Positions 1 to 5,282 of a stretch of 11,286 nucleotides of DNA are shown here, piece after piece; position 1 is the stretch's first letter, and each line of letters begins with the position of its first letter. The position numbers were made by a program, and so were the translations under genes. The notes beneath the pieces are model-generated. The model saw only the letters and a list, made by a program, of their open reading frames with translations. It searched no databases and was not told the origin of the DNA. This DNA comes from Chloroflexota bacterium (GTDB lineage: Bacteria > Chloroflexota > Anaerolineae > Anaerolineales > DRMV01): positions 1-11,286 of the forward strand of contig JAADCW010000194.1 of NCBI GenBank assembly GCA_013154225.1, in the 5' to 3' direction.

Positions 1-3
1 GGC

Positions 4-372
4 ATGTACCGAGAGAACGAAGTTTTAGCCGCTCAGGCCGCCCAAGTAGCCCATGCGCTTTCCCATCCGGTGCGGCTTCAGATTTTGGAAGCCCTGGCCG
101 AGGGCGAAGCCTACGTGATGGATTTGACCACCGCGTTGGGGCGGCGTCAGGCCAACATTTCGCAGCACTTGGCTGTGTTGCGGGAAGCCGGGCTGGTGCA
201 GGCTGAGCGGGAAGGGATGACGGTGCGCTATACACTCCGCAATCCGCAAGCGGTGCAGGCCGCGTTGGAAGCCCTGGCTGCGTTGGGGCACAATGTCCCC
301 TTCGCTGCGGTGGGACGCCGCCGACGGCATCGCCGCGGGCGGGGTGGTGGCCCACGCCGATTTTCCCCCTGA
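4..372 (+). CDS. ArsR-family winged-helix transcriptional regulator
   Basis: A 122-residue DNA-binding protein of the ArsR/SmtB type. Residues about 15-85 give the family core: an ALSHPVRLQILEAL helix, the recognition-helix region RRQANISQHLAVLREAGLV, and a wing ending in VRYTL. In metal sensors the helix before the recognition helix carries an ELCVCDL motif. Here the same place reads EAYVMDL, and the whole protein contains no cysteine, so it is probably not an alpha3-type metal sensor; its signal is unknown. The C-terminus is unusual: residues about 104-120 are almost only Arg, Gly and His, a basic tail not typical of the family. The ATG is 3 bases from the window edge, so no ribosome binding site can be checked and the true start could lie upstream, although the N-terminus looks complete. 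It precedes the RG-rich gene on the same strand and may regulate it. Confidence 0.85.
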   Translation: MYRENEVLAAQAAQVAHALSHPVRLQILEALAEGEAYVMDLTTALGRRQANISQHLAVLREAGLVQAEREGMTVRYTLRNPQAVQAALEALAALGHNVPFAAVGRRRRHRRGRGGGPRRFSP

Positions 373-389
373 AGTTTTGGGCTCTTTTT

Positions 390-420
390 TTGCCAAACCT
401 TATTCGTAAAACCTTATAAC
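390..420 (+). promoter_or_regulatory. Possible promoter of the RG-rich gene with direct repeats
   Basis: TTGCCA at 390-395 and TATAAC at 415-420 each match five of six sigma70 consensus bases, but the 19-bp spacer is longer than ideal. The spacer holds a 9-bp direct repeat, AAACCTTAT, at 395-403 and 409-417, and a partial third copy (AAACCT) lies at 429-434. Such repeats could be an operator for the upstream ArsR-type regulator, but this rests on position alone. Confidence 0.3.
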
Positions 421-453
421 CCCATTCAAAACCTAACTTAAGGAGGTGCAGTA

Positions 454-897
454 ATGTACGGACGTGGATTTGGAAAAAACAACAAAGGTCAAGGTCGCCG
501 AGGTTTTGGCCGCGGGCGCGGTCAAGGCCAGGGACGAGGCCAGGGCCGCGGCCAGGGTCGCGGTCAGGGCCGGGGCCAAGGCATGGGCTTTGGCCGAGGC
601 CAAGGCCAGGGTATGGGCTTTGGTCGCGGTCAGGGCTTCGGGCGAGGGGTCGCCGGCTTCCAGGCGCAGACCAACGCGCCTGAAACCTGGCAGCAAAATG
701 CCCAGGTCAACGCGGCGCCCCGCTGGGAGGCTGGAAGCGCGGGTGGCCCGCCCCCGTGGGCTCGGCGCTGGAGCCTCAACGTGGCCCCGGCCGAACGGAA
801 ATCCTGGCTGGAACAGGCCAAGGCGCGCTTGCAGCAGCGCCTGGCGGAAATCGAGCAGGAACTCCGCTCGCTCAACAATCCGAATCAGAATCTCTAA
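454..897 (+). CDS. Small RG-rich low-complexity protein with C-terminal coiled coil
   Basis: A 147-residue protein in two parts. Residues 1-65 are almost entirely Gly, Arg, Gln and Phe: four RGQG units at 28-43, then two ten-residue units (MGFGRGQGQG at 44-53, MGFGRGQGFG at 54-63). A Pro/Trp-containing linker (66-112) follows, then a charged helix at about 113-140 (LEQAKARLQQRLAEIEQEL) that should form a short coiled coil. The layout resembles the small Gly/Arg-rich proteins with a C-terminal helix annotated as DUF5320, but it lacks their usual Cys-containing motifs, so family membership is uncertain. Disordered RG-rich segments often bind nucleic acid or condense; nothing here proves that. 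A strong AAGGAGG site lies 9 bases before the ATG, suggesting high expression, and a strong hairpin follows the stop. The GC-rich repeats also open antisense frames, which are not real genes. Confidence 0.8.
   Translation: MYGRGFGKNNKGQGRRGFGRGRGQGQGRGQGRGQGRGQGRGQGMGFGRGQGQGMGFGRGQGFGRGVAGFQAQTNAPETWQQNAQVNAAPRWEAGSAGGPPPWARRWSLNVAPAERKSWLEQAKARLQQRLAEIEQELRSLNNPNQNL
510..645 (+). repeat. In-frame 12-bp and 30-bp tandem repeats coding RG-rich segment
   Basis: Within the RG-rich gene the DNA repeats a degenerate 12-bp unit of the form CGNGGYCARGGY, encoding RGQG, in its clearest form four times at 535-582. Two 30-bp units encoding MGFGRGQG plus a variable pair follow at 583-642. Unit lengths are multiples of three, so copy-number change would keep the frame. 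The copies differ at third codon positions, so the array is not a very recent expansion. Confidence 0.75.
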
Positions 898-902
898 ACC
901 CT

Positions 903-942
903 AAAAGCAAAAGTGCGGGAGCAATCCCGCACTTTTGCTTTT
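903..942. terminator. Bidirectional stem-loop terminator
   Basis: A perfect 18-bp inverted repeat (903-920 with 925-942) enclosing a GCAA tetraloop. The outer stem is A-rich on the left and T-rich on the right, so either strand reads a GC-rich inner stem followed by a run rich in U. It lies 6 bases after the stop of the RG-rich gene and 48 bases beyond the stop of lexA on the other strand, so it can end both convergent transcripts. Confidence 0.9.
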
Positions 943-990
943 GCGCCATATGGCTTTTGGAGGAAAGGCGTCAAGCCACAGTCAGACCAT

Positions 991-1851
991 TCAATCGGTT
1001 TTGGGTTTGTGCGCACCCTGCCCAGGCTTGCGGATCACTAACACCACTTTGCCTTTGATTTCCACCTGCGAGGGGTCGTCAATTTCAATGGCTTTCATGG
1101 TTGGGTGTTTGGGCTTGAGGAGCACTTTTTTGATCTGGCCGTTTTGATATTCGGCGTAAAACTGCTTGAGGGTGCTGGCGTTGGAATCTTTCAGCCACAC
1201 CGCGACCAAATCGCCATTGGCGGCCTCTTGGGTTTCTTCCAAAATCACAATATCGCCGTCGCCAATGAGCGCGTCAATCATAGAATCCCCTTGCACTTCC
1301 AGCGCGTAGAGGGGTTTGGTGGTCGCGGGCAGCAAGGATTCGGGCACGTCGATGTTTTCTTCCGCGGTGTAGCCTTCAGGGAAGGTGGGGATGGGCTGGC
1401 TGGCCACAATACGCCCGGCCACAGGGATGCTGACCAGACGGTTGAAGGACTGGCGGGCCTTGACCGCCTCTTCTCGGGCCACTCGCAGCACTTCTTCCAG
1501 CCGTTGACTGCGGCGCACCCGCGCGAGTTGGCCCAGGGCCTGGAGTTCGTCGTCCGGCGTGGCGTCCACGTCGAGAACGTCATGACTGCGCAGGGCTGCA
1601 ATGCCCTTCTGGGTCAGGCGGATGTTGCGGGCTTTGCGCTTGCCGTCGCCGTCGGTGTTGCGTTCCAGATAGCCGTGGTTTTCCAGCCACCGCAGGTGAT
1701 AGTCAACCACCGACGTGGAGGAGGCGTTGGCCTCTTGTTGAATTTCCCGCACCGTAGGCGGGTAGCCTTTGTGCTTGAGCCATTTGGCAATCACTTGTAA
1801 GATGAGCCAATCTAAGGCGTCAGGTTGTTTTTTTCGTTTTCGAGGAGACAT
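991..1851 (-). CDS. lexA: LexA repressor with extended linker
   Basis: SOS-response repressor and self-cleaving serine protease, 286 residues. An N-terminal winged helix (about 10-82; TVREIQQEANASSTSVVDYHL region) binds DNA. The C-terminal S24-type domain has the Ala145-Gly146 cleavage site in VAGRIVA, nucleophile Ser190 in GDSM and catalytic Lys229 in STLKQF. Spacings from cleavage site to Ser (45) and Ser to Lys (39) are close to E. coli LexA (35 and 37). The protein is about 85 residues longer than E. coli LexA, mainly because residues about 84-140 form a long charged, probably helical linker between the two domains. The ATG is preceded by AAAGGCGG, an acceptable ribosome binding site. The gene is divergent from the F420 operon and faces a strong terminator. 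The upstream promoter contains a GAAC-N4-GTTC box, the normal sign of autoregulation. All catalytic residues are present, so it should be functional. Confidence 0.95.
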   Translation of the reverse strand: MSPRKRKKQPDALDWLILQVIAKWLKHKGYPPTVREIQQEANASSTSVVDYHLRWLENHGYLERNTDGDGKRKARNIRLTQKGIAALRSHDVLDVDATPDDELQALGQLARVRRSQRLEEVLRVAREEAVKARQSFNRLVSIPVAGRIVASQPIPTFPEGYTAEENIDVPESLLPATTKPLYALEVQGDSMIDALIGDGDIVILEETQEAANGDLVAVWLKDSNASTLKQFYAEYQNGQIKKVLLKPKHPTMKAIEIDDPSQVEIKGKVVLVIRKPGQGAHKPKTD

Positions 1852-1894
1852 AAGCCCGCCTTTCTGGGGGTAAGGGTGCGTAAATCGCCCATAT

Positions 1895-1917
1895 GTTCTG
1901 GTTAATACTACCAGAAC
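1895..1917. promoter_or_regulatory. Second palindrome across the lexA -10 region
   Basis: GTTCTGGT (1895-1902) and ACCAGAAC (1910-1917) form a perfect 8-bp inverted repeat around 7 bases. Its right arm shares AGAAC with the SOS box, so the region carries three half-sites: GTTCT, AGAAC, GTTCT. The centre overlaps the lexA -10 hexamer. It may be an extra low-affinity LexA site or a site for another protein. In the lexA transcript most of it lies around the start point, so an RNA role is less likely. Confidence 0.5.
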
Positions 1918-1933
1918 ACCCGTTCTTTGTCAA
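1905..1933 (-). promoter_or_regulatory. lexA sigma70-type promoter
   Basis: Read on the minus strand, TTGACA (1928-1933) is a perfect -35 hexamer. A 17-bp spacer leads to TAGTAT (1905-1910), which matches four of six -10 bases including the key TA at the start and AT at the end. It lies about 55 bp before the lexA ATG. The spacing is optimal and the SOS box fills almost the whole spacer. Confidence 0.75.
1913..1926. promoter_or_regulatory. SOS box (LexA operator), GAAC-N4-GTTC type
   Basis: AGAAC-ACCC-GTTCT is a perfect palindrome of two 5-base arms separated by 4 bases, the form known from LexA operators of Bacillus and actinobacteria. It lies between the -35 and -10 of the lexA promoter, so bound LexA would block it directly. 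It ends one base before the -35 of the opposite, npdG-side promoter. Confidence 0.75.
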
Positions 1934-1955
1934 GCGCCGCGTTTTGCGGTACACT
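1927..1955 (+). promoter_or_regulatory. Probable promoter of the F420 operon
   Basis: TTGTCA (1927-1932) and TACACT (1950-1955) are separated by exactly 17 bp and resemble sigma70 hexamers (five of six, and four of six). The -35 overlaps the -35 of the lexA promoter on the other strand, so two RNA polymerases could hardly bind together. Transcription would start near 1962, about 23 bases before the npdG ATG. Confidence 0.5.
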
Positions 1956-1974
1956 TGGGGCGAATTCCCTTGGC

Positions 1975-1979
1975 GGAGG
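1975..1979 (+). promoter_or_regulatory. Ribosome binding site fixing the npdG start
   Basis: GGAGG ends 5 bases before the ATG at 1985. The reading frame extends further upstream to a TTG at 1955, but that codon overlaps the predicted -10 hexamer and has no ribosome binding site, so 1985 is the better start. Confidence 0.8.
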
Positions 1980-1984
1980 TTGGT

Positions 1985-2656
1985 ATGCCTTCAGGACGAC
2001 CGACATTGGCCGTGATTGGCGGCACAGGCAAGGAAGGGCGGGGGCTGGTGTATCGTTGGGCGCGGGCTGGCTATACGGTGTTTGTGGGTTCCCGCACACC
2101 AGCCAAAGCCCAGCGTTTGGCCGAGGAAATTCGGGAGCGCCTGGCCCAGCCCGAAGCCCCGGTGTTTGGCCTGAGCAACGTAGAAGCCGCGCAGCGGGCT
2201 GACATTGTGGTGCTGTCAGTGCCTTACAGCGCGCATCGGTCAACCCTGGAGACTATCCGCGAGGCCGTGCAAGGTAAAATTTTGGTGGATGTTGCGGTGC
2301 CTTTGAAGCCGCCCAAGGTGACCAAGGCTTGGCGTCCGCCTGCGGGAAGCGCCGCACTGGAAGCCCAGGAGATCTTAGGCCCAGACGTGGCCGTGGTGGA
2401 CGCCTTCCAGAACATTGCTCACACCCTGTTGTGGGAAGATGGCCCCATTGCGTGCGACGTGTTGGTCGCGGGCAAGGGCAAGGCCAATCGGCAAAAGGTG
2501 ATGGCTTTGGTCGAAGACGCGGGGCTGCGCGCCTGGGATGCAGGCCCCATCGAAAATACAGCAGTCGTCGAAGGTTTGACCAGCGTGTTGATTTACATGA
2601 ACAAGACCTATGGCTCAACCCATTTAGGACTGCGGATCACGGGATTAAAGGATTGA
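1985..2656 (+). CDS. npdG: NADPH-dependent F420 reductase (F420:NADP oxidoreductase)
   Basis: A 223-residue cytosolic enzyme that transfers hydride between coenzyme F420 and NADP. A Rossmann fold opens with LAVIGGTGKEG (residues 8-18), a GxGxxG loop at 13-18. It is followed by GSRT at 35-38, where Ser-Arg in the Fno/NpdG family contacts the 2'-phosphate of NADP. The segment IVVLSVPYSAH and the later VDVAVPLKPP match the family, as does the overall length (about 210-230 residues). The start is the ATG with a good GGAGG site rather than the upstream TTG. It is the first gene of the F420 run and only 3 bases separate it from cofE, so the two are surely co-transcribed. It links the F420 pool to NADPH; the direction in vivo depends on redox state. 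Confidence 0.92.
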   Translation: MPSGRPTLAVIGGTGKEGRGLVYRWARAGYTVFVGSRTPAKAQRLAEEIRERLAQPEAPVFGLSNVEAAQRADIVVLSVPYSAHRSTLETIREAVQGKILVDVAVPLKPPKVTKAWRPPAGSAALEAQEILGPDVAVVDAFQNIAHTLLWEDGPIACDVLVAGKGKANRQKVMALVEDAGLRAWDAGPIENTAVVEGLTSVLIYMNKTYGSTHLGLRITGLKD

Positions 2657-2659
2657 ACC

Positions 2660-3418
2660 ATGAACCCCCTCACCCTTACGCCTTTGCCTGGTATTCCTTT
2701 TATTCGGCGAGGTGACGACCTGGCCGAAATCATCTTACACGCGATTTCCCGGGCTCGGCTCAATTTGGAAGATGGCGACATTTTCGTTGTGGCCCAAAAA
2801 GTGGTTTCGCGTGCCGAAGGCCGCCTGGTGGATTTGCGCACAGTCACACCGTCGGCTGAAGCCGAAGCCCTGGCCGCAAAAGTGGAAAAAGACCCGCGGC
2901 TGGTGGAGCTCATCTTGCGGGAGAGCGCGGAGGTGCTGCGGGCCGCGCCGGGTGTGCTGATTGTGGAGCACAAGTTAGGCTTTGTGTGCGCTAACGCAGG
3001 CATTGATCATTCCAATGTGTGCGGTGACGATGAATGCGTTTTGCTTTTGCCCGAAGACCCCGACGCCTCGGCAGACCAACTGCGCCGCCGTTTGGAAGAG
3101 GCCACGGGCAAGCGTTTGGGGGTGCTGATCAACGATTCCCACGGCCGGGCCTGGCGCCTAGGCACGGTGGGCGTAGCCATTGGCGTGAGCGGCGTGCCGG
3201 CCTTGGTGGATGTGCGGGGACGGCATGATTTGGTAGGTCGGGAACTCCGCATTACCCAAATCGGCGCGGCCGACGAATTGGCCGCCGCGGCCTCGCTGGT
3301 GATGGGGCAGGCCGCGGAAGGTATCCCCGTGGTGCACGCCCGTGGCTTCCCTTACCCCCTGCGGGAAAGCCGCTTGCAGGAACTCATCCGCCCCAAGGAA
3401 AAAGACCTGTTCCGATAG
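2660..3418 (+). CDS. cofE: Coenzyme F420-0:L-glutamate ligase
   Basis: GTP-dependent ligase that adds L-glutamate to F420-0, giving F420 with a polyglutamate tail; 252 residues, the length of single-domain CofE. Family motifs are clear: VVAQKVVSRAEGR (43-55), CANAGIDHSNV (110-120), where the Asp belongs to the metal/GTP site, INDSHGRAWRLGTVGVAIG (157-175) and a later GRELRITQIGAADELA segment. Actinobacterial FbiB has a nitroreductase domain fused to the C-terminus of this ligase. Here the protein ends after the ligase domain, and a matching nitroreductase is encoded separately two genes downstream. The ATG follows the npdG stop by 3 bases; the ribosome binding site would lie inside the end of npdG (AAAGGA, about 2647-2652). 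The next gene starts 9 bases after the stop. Confidence 0.94.
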   Translation: MNPLTLTPLPGIPFIRRGDDLAEIILHAISRARLNLEDGDIFVVAQKVVSRAEGRLVDLRTVTPSAEAEALAAKVEKDPRLVELILRESAEVLRAAPGVLIVEHKLGFVCANAGIDHSNVCGDDECVLLLPEDPDASADQLRRRLEEATGKRLGVLINDSHGRAWRLGTVGVAIGVSGVPALVDVRGRHDLVGRELRITQIGAADELAAAASLVMGQAAEGIPVVHARGFPYPLRESRLQELIRPKEKDLFR

Positions 3419-3427
3419 AGGCTGTCT

Positions 3428-4147
3428 ATGGACCCCATGCCTGGTCGCTGTTTCCTCTGCGGCGCGTCCTTGCCCCAGGAGGCTATGCAAGCCCATCTGA
3501 TGGAATGCCGCCCCAACCAGGGCGGGCAGACGCCGCTTTTCTTGCTCTTTGTGCAAGATGCCTATTTCCCAAAAACTTATTGGCTCTTTCTGGAAGTGGC
3601 CCAGCAAACACCCCTTTCGGCCCTGGATGATTTTCTGCGCCGTCTGTGGGTGGATTGTTGCGGCCATTACAGCCAGTTCGTCATTGATGGCGAAACTTAC
3701 GGCCGTCGCCCCAAAGCCTCGATTGTGGATTTGGTGCTGGACGAATACACCCATCTTCTGCCAATGGATAAACCCCTGCAGGCCCTTTTGCAAGTGGGCC
3801 AGCAGGTGGATTACGCGTACGACGACGCCTGGTTTACCGAGCTGCGCATTCACGTTTTAGCGGCCTATGACGGCCCCCAACCCGAGGGTGATGTGCGCCT
3901 GCTGGCGCGTAATTACAAGCCTCCGCGCACGTGTCGGCAATGCGATCGAGAGGCAACCTGGCTGTTTACCAATGCATGGCCTTTAGAGCCGTATTGCTCA
4001 GAGCACGCGAAACAGCACCCGGCCTGGGGACAACCTGACGCATTTCTTCCTTATATCAATTCCCCGCGGGTGGGGGTGTGCTCGTATCGTGGACCGCAGG
4101 CGCAGGAGCTACTGTTTGAGGTCTATCCACCCCCGGAGGACGAGTAA
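3428..4147 (+). CDS. Zinc-finger protein with pRiA4b ORF-3-like domain
   Basis: A 239-residue protein of unknown function. Residues 8-27 form a C2HC knuckle (Cys8, Cys11, His23, Cys27). The middle (about 35-150) resembles the plasmid pRiA4b ORF-3-like domain: WLFLEVAQQTPLSALDDFLR, then WVDCCGHYSQF (74-84), then VDYAYDDAWFTELRIHV (127-143), a degenerate form of the family's YEYDFGD region. A second cluster, Cys169, Cys172, Cys190, His193, looks like another zinc site. No catalytic motif is visible; a role in binding nucleic acid or protein would be inference. pRiA4b ORF-3-like domains often occur near mobile elements, but this gene sits cleanly between cofE (9 bp) and the nitroreductase (3 bp), with base composition like its neighbours, so it appears a settled operon member. 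AGAGG lies 6 bases before the ATG; a second ATG at 3437 is possible. Confidence 0.85.
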   Translation: MDPMPGRCFLCGASLPQEAMQAHLMECRPNQGGQTPLFLLFVQDAYFPKTYWLFLEVAQQTPLSALDDFLRRLWVDCCGHYSQFVIDGETYGRRPKASIVDLVLDEYTHLLPMDKPLQALLQVGQQVDYAYDDAWFTELRIHVLAAYDGPQPEGDVRLLARNYKPPRTCRQCDREATWLFTNAWPLEPYCSEHAKQHPAWGQPDAFLPYINSPRVGVCSYRGPQAQELLFEVYPPPEDE

Positions 4148-4150
4148 CCC

Positions 4151-4759
4151 ATGCCCTGGCTTGCCCCTGAAGACCTACACGCTTTTCTTCGTTCACGGCG
4201 CAGTGTGCGCCGTTTTTTACCAGAACCCGTGTCTGATGATGTGCTCCAGCGGGTGCTGGAAACCGCGATTTACGCCCCCTCGGCCCACAACTTACAGCCG
4301 TGGCGGTTTGCCGTGATACGCACGGATGAGGCCAAGGCGTGGCTGGCCCAAGCCTTGGCCGCACAAATGCGCAGTGATATGGAAGCCCAAGGCGCCTCGG
4401 CTGAGGCCATCGAAGCACGGGTGCAGCGTTCGCAAGTGCGGCTTCAGGAAGCGCCTTTGGTGGTGATGCTCAACCTGGATGAAACCGTGCGCCGCGACGC
4501 GGAAGACCCGCATGAGCGGCACATGATGGTGCAGTCGGTGGCCATTGTGGGCCTGCAAATTTTGTTGGCGGCCCACGCGGAAGGCCTGGGCGGGGTGTGG
4601 GTTTGCTGGCCCCTTTATGCACAGGAAGCTGCCCAGCAGGCGCTAAATTTACCGCCTTCCTGGAAGCCGCAGGGCATGCTTTTCCTGGGGTATCTTGCAG
4701 AAGCGCCGGCGCCCCCGCCGCGCAAGCCGTGGCAGGAAGTCACGAGAGAAATTCGGTGA
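4151..4759 (+). CDS. FbiB-like nitroreductase, probable dehydro-F420-0 reductase
   Basis: FMN-dependent oxidoreductase of the nitroreductase superfamily, 202 residues. RRSVRRF at 16-22 and the APSAHNLQPWRF segment (about 40-51) are the usual FMN-binding start. Beyond the generic fold, the middle and end resemble the C-terminal domain of actinobacterial FbiB: an RSDMEAQGASAEAIEARV-like helix, a RLQEAPLVVM strand, MMVQSVAIVGLQILLAAHAEGLGGVW, and a closing SWKPQGMLFLGYLAEAP. In mycobacteria that domain reduces dehydro-F420-0 with FMNH2, and stand-alone nitroreductases have been reported to do this step in Thermomicrobia. With cofE two genes upstream and cofD downstream, this is the best candidate for the step here. 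It could instead act on nitro compounds or quinones; the similarity is judged by eye. Confidence 0.83.
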   Translation: MPWLAPEDLHAFLRSRRSVRRFLPEPVSDDVLQRVLETAIYAPSAHNLQPWRFAVIRTDEAKAWLAQALAAQMRSDMEAQGASAEAIEARVQRSQVRLQEAPLVVMLNLDETVRRDAEDPHERHMMVQSVAIVGLQILLAAHAEGLGGVWVCWPLYAQEAAQQALNLPPSWKPQGMLFLGYLAEAPAPPPRKPWQEVTREIR

Positions 4760-4771
4760 GGTTGCAGAAGT

Positions 4772-5197
4772 ATGCCCGCCTCTGAGGAACGCCATGACGC
4801 GCAAGATATAAGCCTGCGTGAAGCCCTGCGGGTGTTGTGGCGTTATGGCTGGCAAGAAGCGCCCGACCGCAAAGGCGTGATGCGTTTTGTGGTGCTCTAT
4901 TTGGTTGTGGGCACCGCGGCCTTGCTGGCTGGTGGCGCGGTGCTGCTGATTGTGTTGGGCGTATTGCGGGGCGCGTTTTTAGCGGCACCCCTTTACCCTC
5001 GATGGAACGACTTTTTGCATCGTTTGGGGTGGCCGTCCCAGGGCCTGCGTTGGGAGGCCTCGCCCAGTGTCTGGCGGCGTTTGCACACCGCGTTGTGGAT
5101 CATGCTCAGCGGCGGTGCCGTGGCCGTGGGCGTATTCTATTTGTGGCGCTACGGCTTTTGCGCGCAAAACCTGATCTGCCGCGCCCTCGCCCCCTAA
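4772..5197 (+). CDS. Two-helix membrane protein of unknown function
   Basis: I do not recognise a family. The 141-residue product has a charged N-terminal segment (1-38) with an amphipathic stretch LREALRVLWRYGW, a hydrophobic helix at about 39-65 (FVVLYLVVGTAALLAGGAVL), a loop rich in Trp and Pro (72-103), and a second hydrophobic helix at about 104-125. By the positive-inside rule both ends probably face the cytoplasm, with the loop outside, but arginines in the loop make this uncertain. The ATG lies 12 bases after the nitroreductase stop, with only a weak ribosome binding site, so translation may be coupled. Its stop codon is the first part of a heptamer repeat tract. No signal peptidase site or catalytic motif is visible. 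Confidence 0.7.
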   Translation: MPASEERHDAQDISLREALRVLWRYGWQEAPDRKGVMRFVVLYLVVGTAALLAGGAVLLIVLGVLRGAFLAAPLYPRWNDFLHRLGWPSQGLRWEASPSVWRRLHTALWIMLSGGAVAVGVFYLWRYGFCAQNLICRALAP

Positions 5198-5264
5198 TTC
5201 CCTCATCCCTCATTCCTCATTCCTAATTCCTAATTCTTCATTCTTCATTCTTCATTCCTAATTT
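5195..5264. repeat. Degenerate heptamer tandem repeat tract
   Basis: About ten consecutive 7-bp units of the form YTMATTC (for example CTCATTC, CTAATTC, TTCATTC) fill the gap between the membrane-protein gene and cofD. Identical neighbouring units occur in blocks (CTCATTC twice, CTAATTC twice, TTCATTC three times), as expected from slippage. The tract begins at the stop codon of the upstream gene and is pure pyrimidine apart from single A residues, in contrast to the GC-rich surroundings. No promoter or terminator is evident in it. Confidence 0.85.
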
Positions 5265-5282
5265 CCCCTCTGGAGCCCTCCC

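Noticed and set aside
4..372. Arsenic or metal sensor ArsR/SmtB
   Set aside because: The protein has no cysteine and the metal-binding motif is replaced by EAYVMDL, so a metal-sensing role is not supported.
433..696. Minus-strand frame rich in Ala/Leu/Thr opposite the RG-rich gene
   Set aside because: It results from reading the GC-rich repeats backwards; the plus-strand gene has a strong ribosome binding site and a terminator.
1105..1800. 231-codon plus-strand frame opposite lexA
   Set aside because: lexA is certain from its catalytic residues; the opposite frame shows no domain and no ribosome binding site.
1955..1984. Upstream TTG start for npdG adding ten residues
   Set aside because: It overlaps the predicted -10 and has no ribosome binding site, whereas ATG 1985 has GGAGG 5 bases away and starts right before the Rossmann motif.
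3158..3853. 231-codon minus-strand frame spanning cofE and the zinc-protein gene
   Set aside because: It overlaps two well-supported genes and has no recognisable domain.
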